Positions 60,576-64,000 of a stretch of DNA of 64,000 nucleotides are shown piece by piece. This DNA comes from Telopea speciosissima (lineage: Eukaryota; Streptophyta; Magnoliopsida; Proteales; Proteaceae), in contig NC_057917.1 of assembly GCF_018873765.1 (NCBI RefSeq), positions 59,888,464 to 59,952,463 of the forward strand. Direction: 5' to 3'. Within the stretch, counting starts at the first letter, position 1; each line of letters begins with the position of its first letter. The position numbers and the translations under genes are program-made. The notes beneath the pieces were generated by a model, which was given only the letters and a program-made list of their open reading frames with translations, was not told the DNA's origin and did no database searches.

Positions 60576-61135
60576 TTATGGGGAAGGTTTTCATGAACAA
60601 CTATTTTTGAGCTAATCGAATCCATCTTCATAAAACTAAAAATAAAAAAACTCGAATTCATCCTCTTCATAAAAAAACATGTTGATGGTGTTATTGGTGA
60701 AGCCTGATTTAGGTCCAGAGAGTGGTTCAGAGTATCTTCGGAGGGCTATTTTGGCCTCGAAACTAGTTTGGATGGTCTAAAAAGTGCGTACGTCATTGCT
60801 AGAGGCAATGTGTCATATAGAGCTTGTTGAGACCTTTGAATCGATATGTATTTCAACATATGTTCTGTTTTGGTGCGACTCTGACTGGATGGTCATTTTT
60901 GGGTTCTAGGACAATTCTGTACTTTCTGAGTTAGAGTTTATCTATGTATTGTTCTTTTCTTTGGGAGAGTAGTAAGTTGAGGGTTTGTAACATTTCAGAG
61001 ATAGTGAAATTCGTTTGTGGCTTAGGTGTGGATGTAACTTCCCATCTGGGGGGTGAACGTAATTGTGTGTTTGTGTCTTGCGTCTTTTCTTTTAATTTTT
61101 CGTTTTCTTCTACAAATCACCATTTCTGGGCGTCT
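60576..61135. other. intergenic, possible copia 5' region
   Basis: No gene is recognised. Position just upstream of the copia gag relic suggests part may be its leader or LTR, but no LTR pair is seen. Confidence 0.35.
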
Positions 61136-61139
61136 TTTT

Positions 61140-61610
61140 GGAAAGGATGTATGGGATGTATTCGTTGAATTATTTCAATAGCAGTCCTCAGCAAGATGCA
61201 ATTACTTGTGCAGTGAACTTCAAGCGATTTTTAAAAATGGGGCTCCATCAGGCCATCTCTGAATTCGTTCATCGCATCGAGTATTTGACTGACTCTCTTA
61301 CAGCCATAGATGAATGGCTTATTAAAGATCTAATCTTGTAAGCTACACCTTAAATGATTTAGGATTTGGATACGAAACCTTCATGATCACAATTGGAAAC
61401 AAACAACACCAATCTGGTTTCCTTTTCTGAGCTGCGTGCAAAGCTGCTCAAGCATAAACAACGACTCCATCGTAGCTACGATAACCATTCACTCTACTTC
61501 CATTGCTGATGTTAAATCTCAAACGACTCTCCTTTCTGTCAATTCCAATCATTTTAGGCAGTACCTTCAATTATTGTAATTGCTGAAATAATTGAATTAC
61601 AATGGTTTAA
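61140..61610 (+). pseudogene. copia-type gag fragment
   Basis: Plus-strand frames read ISEFVHRIEYLTDSLTAIDE, LIKDLILYTLNDLGF, YETFMITIGNK and SELRAKLLKHKQRLH-like. These match the gag polyprotein domain of plant copia elements, including the last helices before the nucleocapsid region. Frameshifts occur after about 61340. No pol follows. Confidence 0.75.
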
Positions 61611-63037
61611 TGCTTTGCTGTACAAAAAATATCTTTAGGAGAGAATAAAGGGAAGATAAGGTAAGTTGTTAGTAATCACACAATTGATTTGTGAGCCGTA
61701 TCATCAAGTGTAACGAGGCAAAATTCTGTGCAATTCCTTCATCTTATGGTGCTTTGTAGTTTGGGTTTGAAAGCTCGACATGTGGAAGATGCTTCATCCA
61801 ACGATACGAGCTCAATTGATCCAATTTTTGTTTTTTTTTTTTCTTCAAAAGACTAGAAGAGAAGCAAACTCACTTACAGATACACCAAAAGTTCTAGAAC
61901 TATTGGAACGCATTAAATCAAGCTCTTTAACCTATCTCATACTCGGCTGGTCCAATCTAGCTAGTGTCCATACACTAGAGTGAGTTTCATTAGACATATA
62001 ACAAACCACCACGCTTCTGTAACTGTCGTCCTTGGCGGCTCTCACTCTAGGTAGCCTCATGCCAACTTTTTTTTTTTTTTTCTCATGCTGTAACTTTAGA
62101 AAACTACCTCCAAATGAAGGGTGCATGGCACTACATGGATGACCAAATATACATAGGTGCCTATACTTCATGGGAGATTATCTACTAGTGGTGAGTTTGG
62201 AACTTCACTTAGGACTTGTCCAAATGTCCTTTCCATCCAATTGTTGAACTTGCCACATCATTCTACCATGCGACAGAATTTCTTAGGCAAAAAACGAATA
62301 AACTTATCTGGTTCAGCTGTGAAGTGATAGTGTTATGATTTTTTTTTTTTTTTTGGGTAAAGAAAAATGACAGTGTTATGATATTGTTGATATTAAGCCA
62401 TACTCATATTGAGAGTTTTCAATCAATTCATTGTCGAACCTATCCGTCTAATTAACAATTCGTATTTGGTTTAACATTTTCTATCGTACAAGATTCTTGG
62501 ACTCCACCAGCACCGTCCCACCAACCAATGCCAACCCTAACCCTTAATACTTCCATTTAGGTTAATTTTTGTTTTGGAGAAAATTTTCTTTCATCGTGTG
62601 TGAGGAAAAGTATAATCATCAGCGGTTATTAATGTGTACCCTCTATTTACGAATGATTGATAATACCACTATTGTTTCCTTATATTCTATAGACACCATT
62701 CGAATCCACTGGTCAACAAGGGTTTTGGAGAATTGGAGTGTGTTTGATGCAACAAGGGTTTGAGATGCACTCGTATTGTTAGTAGTAGGGGTGTCAACCG
62801 GTTGGTTTTGGTCGAGCCTTCATCAATCTTGCTCATCTGAGACACAAGATCGAGACAAGTTAATAATAAGTTGATTGGTTGTCAGTCTTCAATCGGCTTT
62901 AATCAAATCATCTTAATCAAACAGTTAATCTGTCTTAATCAGTTTAGAGTCACATTCTTTGACACCCATTCTTTTCTAACTGATCGGTCGATCGGATTAA
63001 TTAGGTTGGACCAAAACCAGCTAATTAATTACAAAAA
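61611..63037. other. intergenic with retroposon traces
   Basis: No gene is supported. Poly-T tracts occur at 62067-62081 and 62340-62354; the second belongs to a 28-bp insertion flanked by 15-bp repeats. TAGGGGTGTCAACCGGTTGG at 62787 looks like a hAT MITE end without a clear partner. Confidence 0.45.
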
Positions 63038-63215
63038 GGGGATAAGGACTCTGTCTGGGAGTGTAGCTCCTGCGCTTAGACACATATGGCTCGAAATGAC
63101 CACCCCAATCCCCCTGAAAGGTAGAAATCCCACTCTTGTTGATGCTTTCTTACATGCTCTCGTTGGTCCTTCTGCTGGCGCAGGGGCTACGCTCCCAAAC
63201 AGAAAACTCTTTCCC
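63038..63215. mobile_element. Mutator-type MITE
   Basis: 178 bp with inverted ends: GACTCTGTCTGGGAGTGTAG..CTCCTGCGC facing, in reverse complement, TTTTCTGTTTGGGAGCGTAG..CCCCTGCGC. The flanks TTACAAAAA and TTAAAAAAA form a 9-bp duplication with one mismatch. No ORF. Confidence 0.75.
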
Positions 63216-64000
63216 TTAAAAAAATTATCTCATACAACCAGACTGTAATAATAGGTTGATTCGATTTCAGTTTTAATCGGACTAGTTTTGGATCAGGTCT
63301 GTTTAGTAGAAAATGATTCCCTGAACTTGTCCGAGATAGAAATGGGTAGTAAAACTGCTCCCCTTTTCCTTGTCACCCCAATTCCTGGATGACATTATTT
63401 TATTTTAAAACTCGGATCAAAATCTGTGAAATCGAATAACTATCACCTCCAATGTGTTCGGGCAGGGGGTAAGGTTGTTATTTCCTTCCCCTATGAGAGG
63501 AATTGGAGGAATTGGAGGAGGCAACGATTTGGAGGAAATAATTATTCAATTCTGTAAAATCGACTGATATGCACTTGTCTGATTACCCCGATTCTTTGCA
63601 TACTGAATCCGACTGAATTAAAGCGAGTTTGGGCAAATCCAACAGATTGCGGCCAAATCCAATCAATTCCTAACCAATTATGAGACAAGATCAAATTGAA
63701 TCGGAATAAACAGGGACTGATCCTATACCCAGTTTCAAGTTCTTGTTAATCTTCATAACATCCAGAAGTCCAGAACCCCCGTCATAGAGAAACCTTTGTT
63801 TTCGACTGCAAATAATGACACAAACAAAAACCAAGTCATATGCCACAGTTTATCTAATGGGATTTTCTTATTGACACCACCTAAGATGATGTTAAATGAC
63901 TTGCAATAGCTTAGGAATTCTCTTATTGATGTGTCAATAATCATTTATGATGGCCAACTATGACATTGTTTCTTTTGAAATTGGGAAAAAGAATTAGTAG
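63216..64000. other. right-edge intergenic sequence
   Basis: AT-rich sequence with degenerate AATCCGAC/GATTCGG-type repeats. Nothing coding is recognised. Confidence 0.5.

Overview
The window is nuclear DNA of a flowering plant. Genes are split by spliceosomal introns, intergenic DNA is AT-rich, and plant-specific families are present (a DUF1068 protein, a temperature-induced lipocalin, a small-RNA-degrading nuclease, Au-like SINEs, a Tat-lineage Ty3/Gypsy element). It does not look like a grass. I cannot fix the species; an early-diverging eudicot would fit.

Layout. 756-951 (-) is the first coding exon of a DUF1068 membrane protein that continues off the left edge. 6938-20293 (-) holds an S28 serine carboxypeptidase (lysosomal Pro-X carboxypeptidase type). 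Its ten exons splice in silico to an intact 489-residue protein, and exons 5-10 exist twice: a proximal set at 13474-15486 and a distal, equally intact set at 6938-9022. The duplicated blocks differ by datable insertions, including a 1.08-kb retroposon whose empty site survives in the other copy. 23723-36601 (-) is a 12-exon SDN-type 3'-5' exoribonuclease (498 residues) with a 7.6-kb intron 4. That intron holds a copia fragment broken by two solo LTRs and a hAT-type MITE, plus a decayed TRAF/MATH-like pseudogene. 38456-51067 is one nested block: a Mutator-type element with long inverted repeats and a 9-bp target duplication, split by a 10.8-kb Tat Ty3/Gypsy retrotransposon (38844-49651, coding on -) that carries an antisense gene-like unit with its own TATA box, intron and poly(A) signal. 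54639-56217 (+) is a two-exon temperature-induced lipocalin, complete at 185 residues. The rest is intergenic DNA with LINE, SINE, copia and MITE debris.

The host genes are independent housekeeping or stress genes and show no shared pathway. The unifying theme is transposable elements: a Mutator-type MITE family with 9-bp target duplications, hAT MITEs, L1 and RTE LINE remnants, tRNA-derived SINEs and nested LTR elements, several sitting in promoters or introns of the intact genes. I found no operon-like, CRISPR or defence system. All exon models are from splice-site and reading-frame consistency only.
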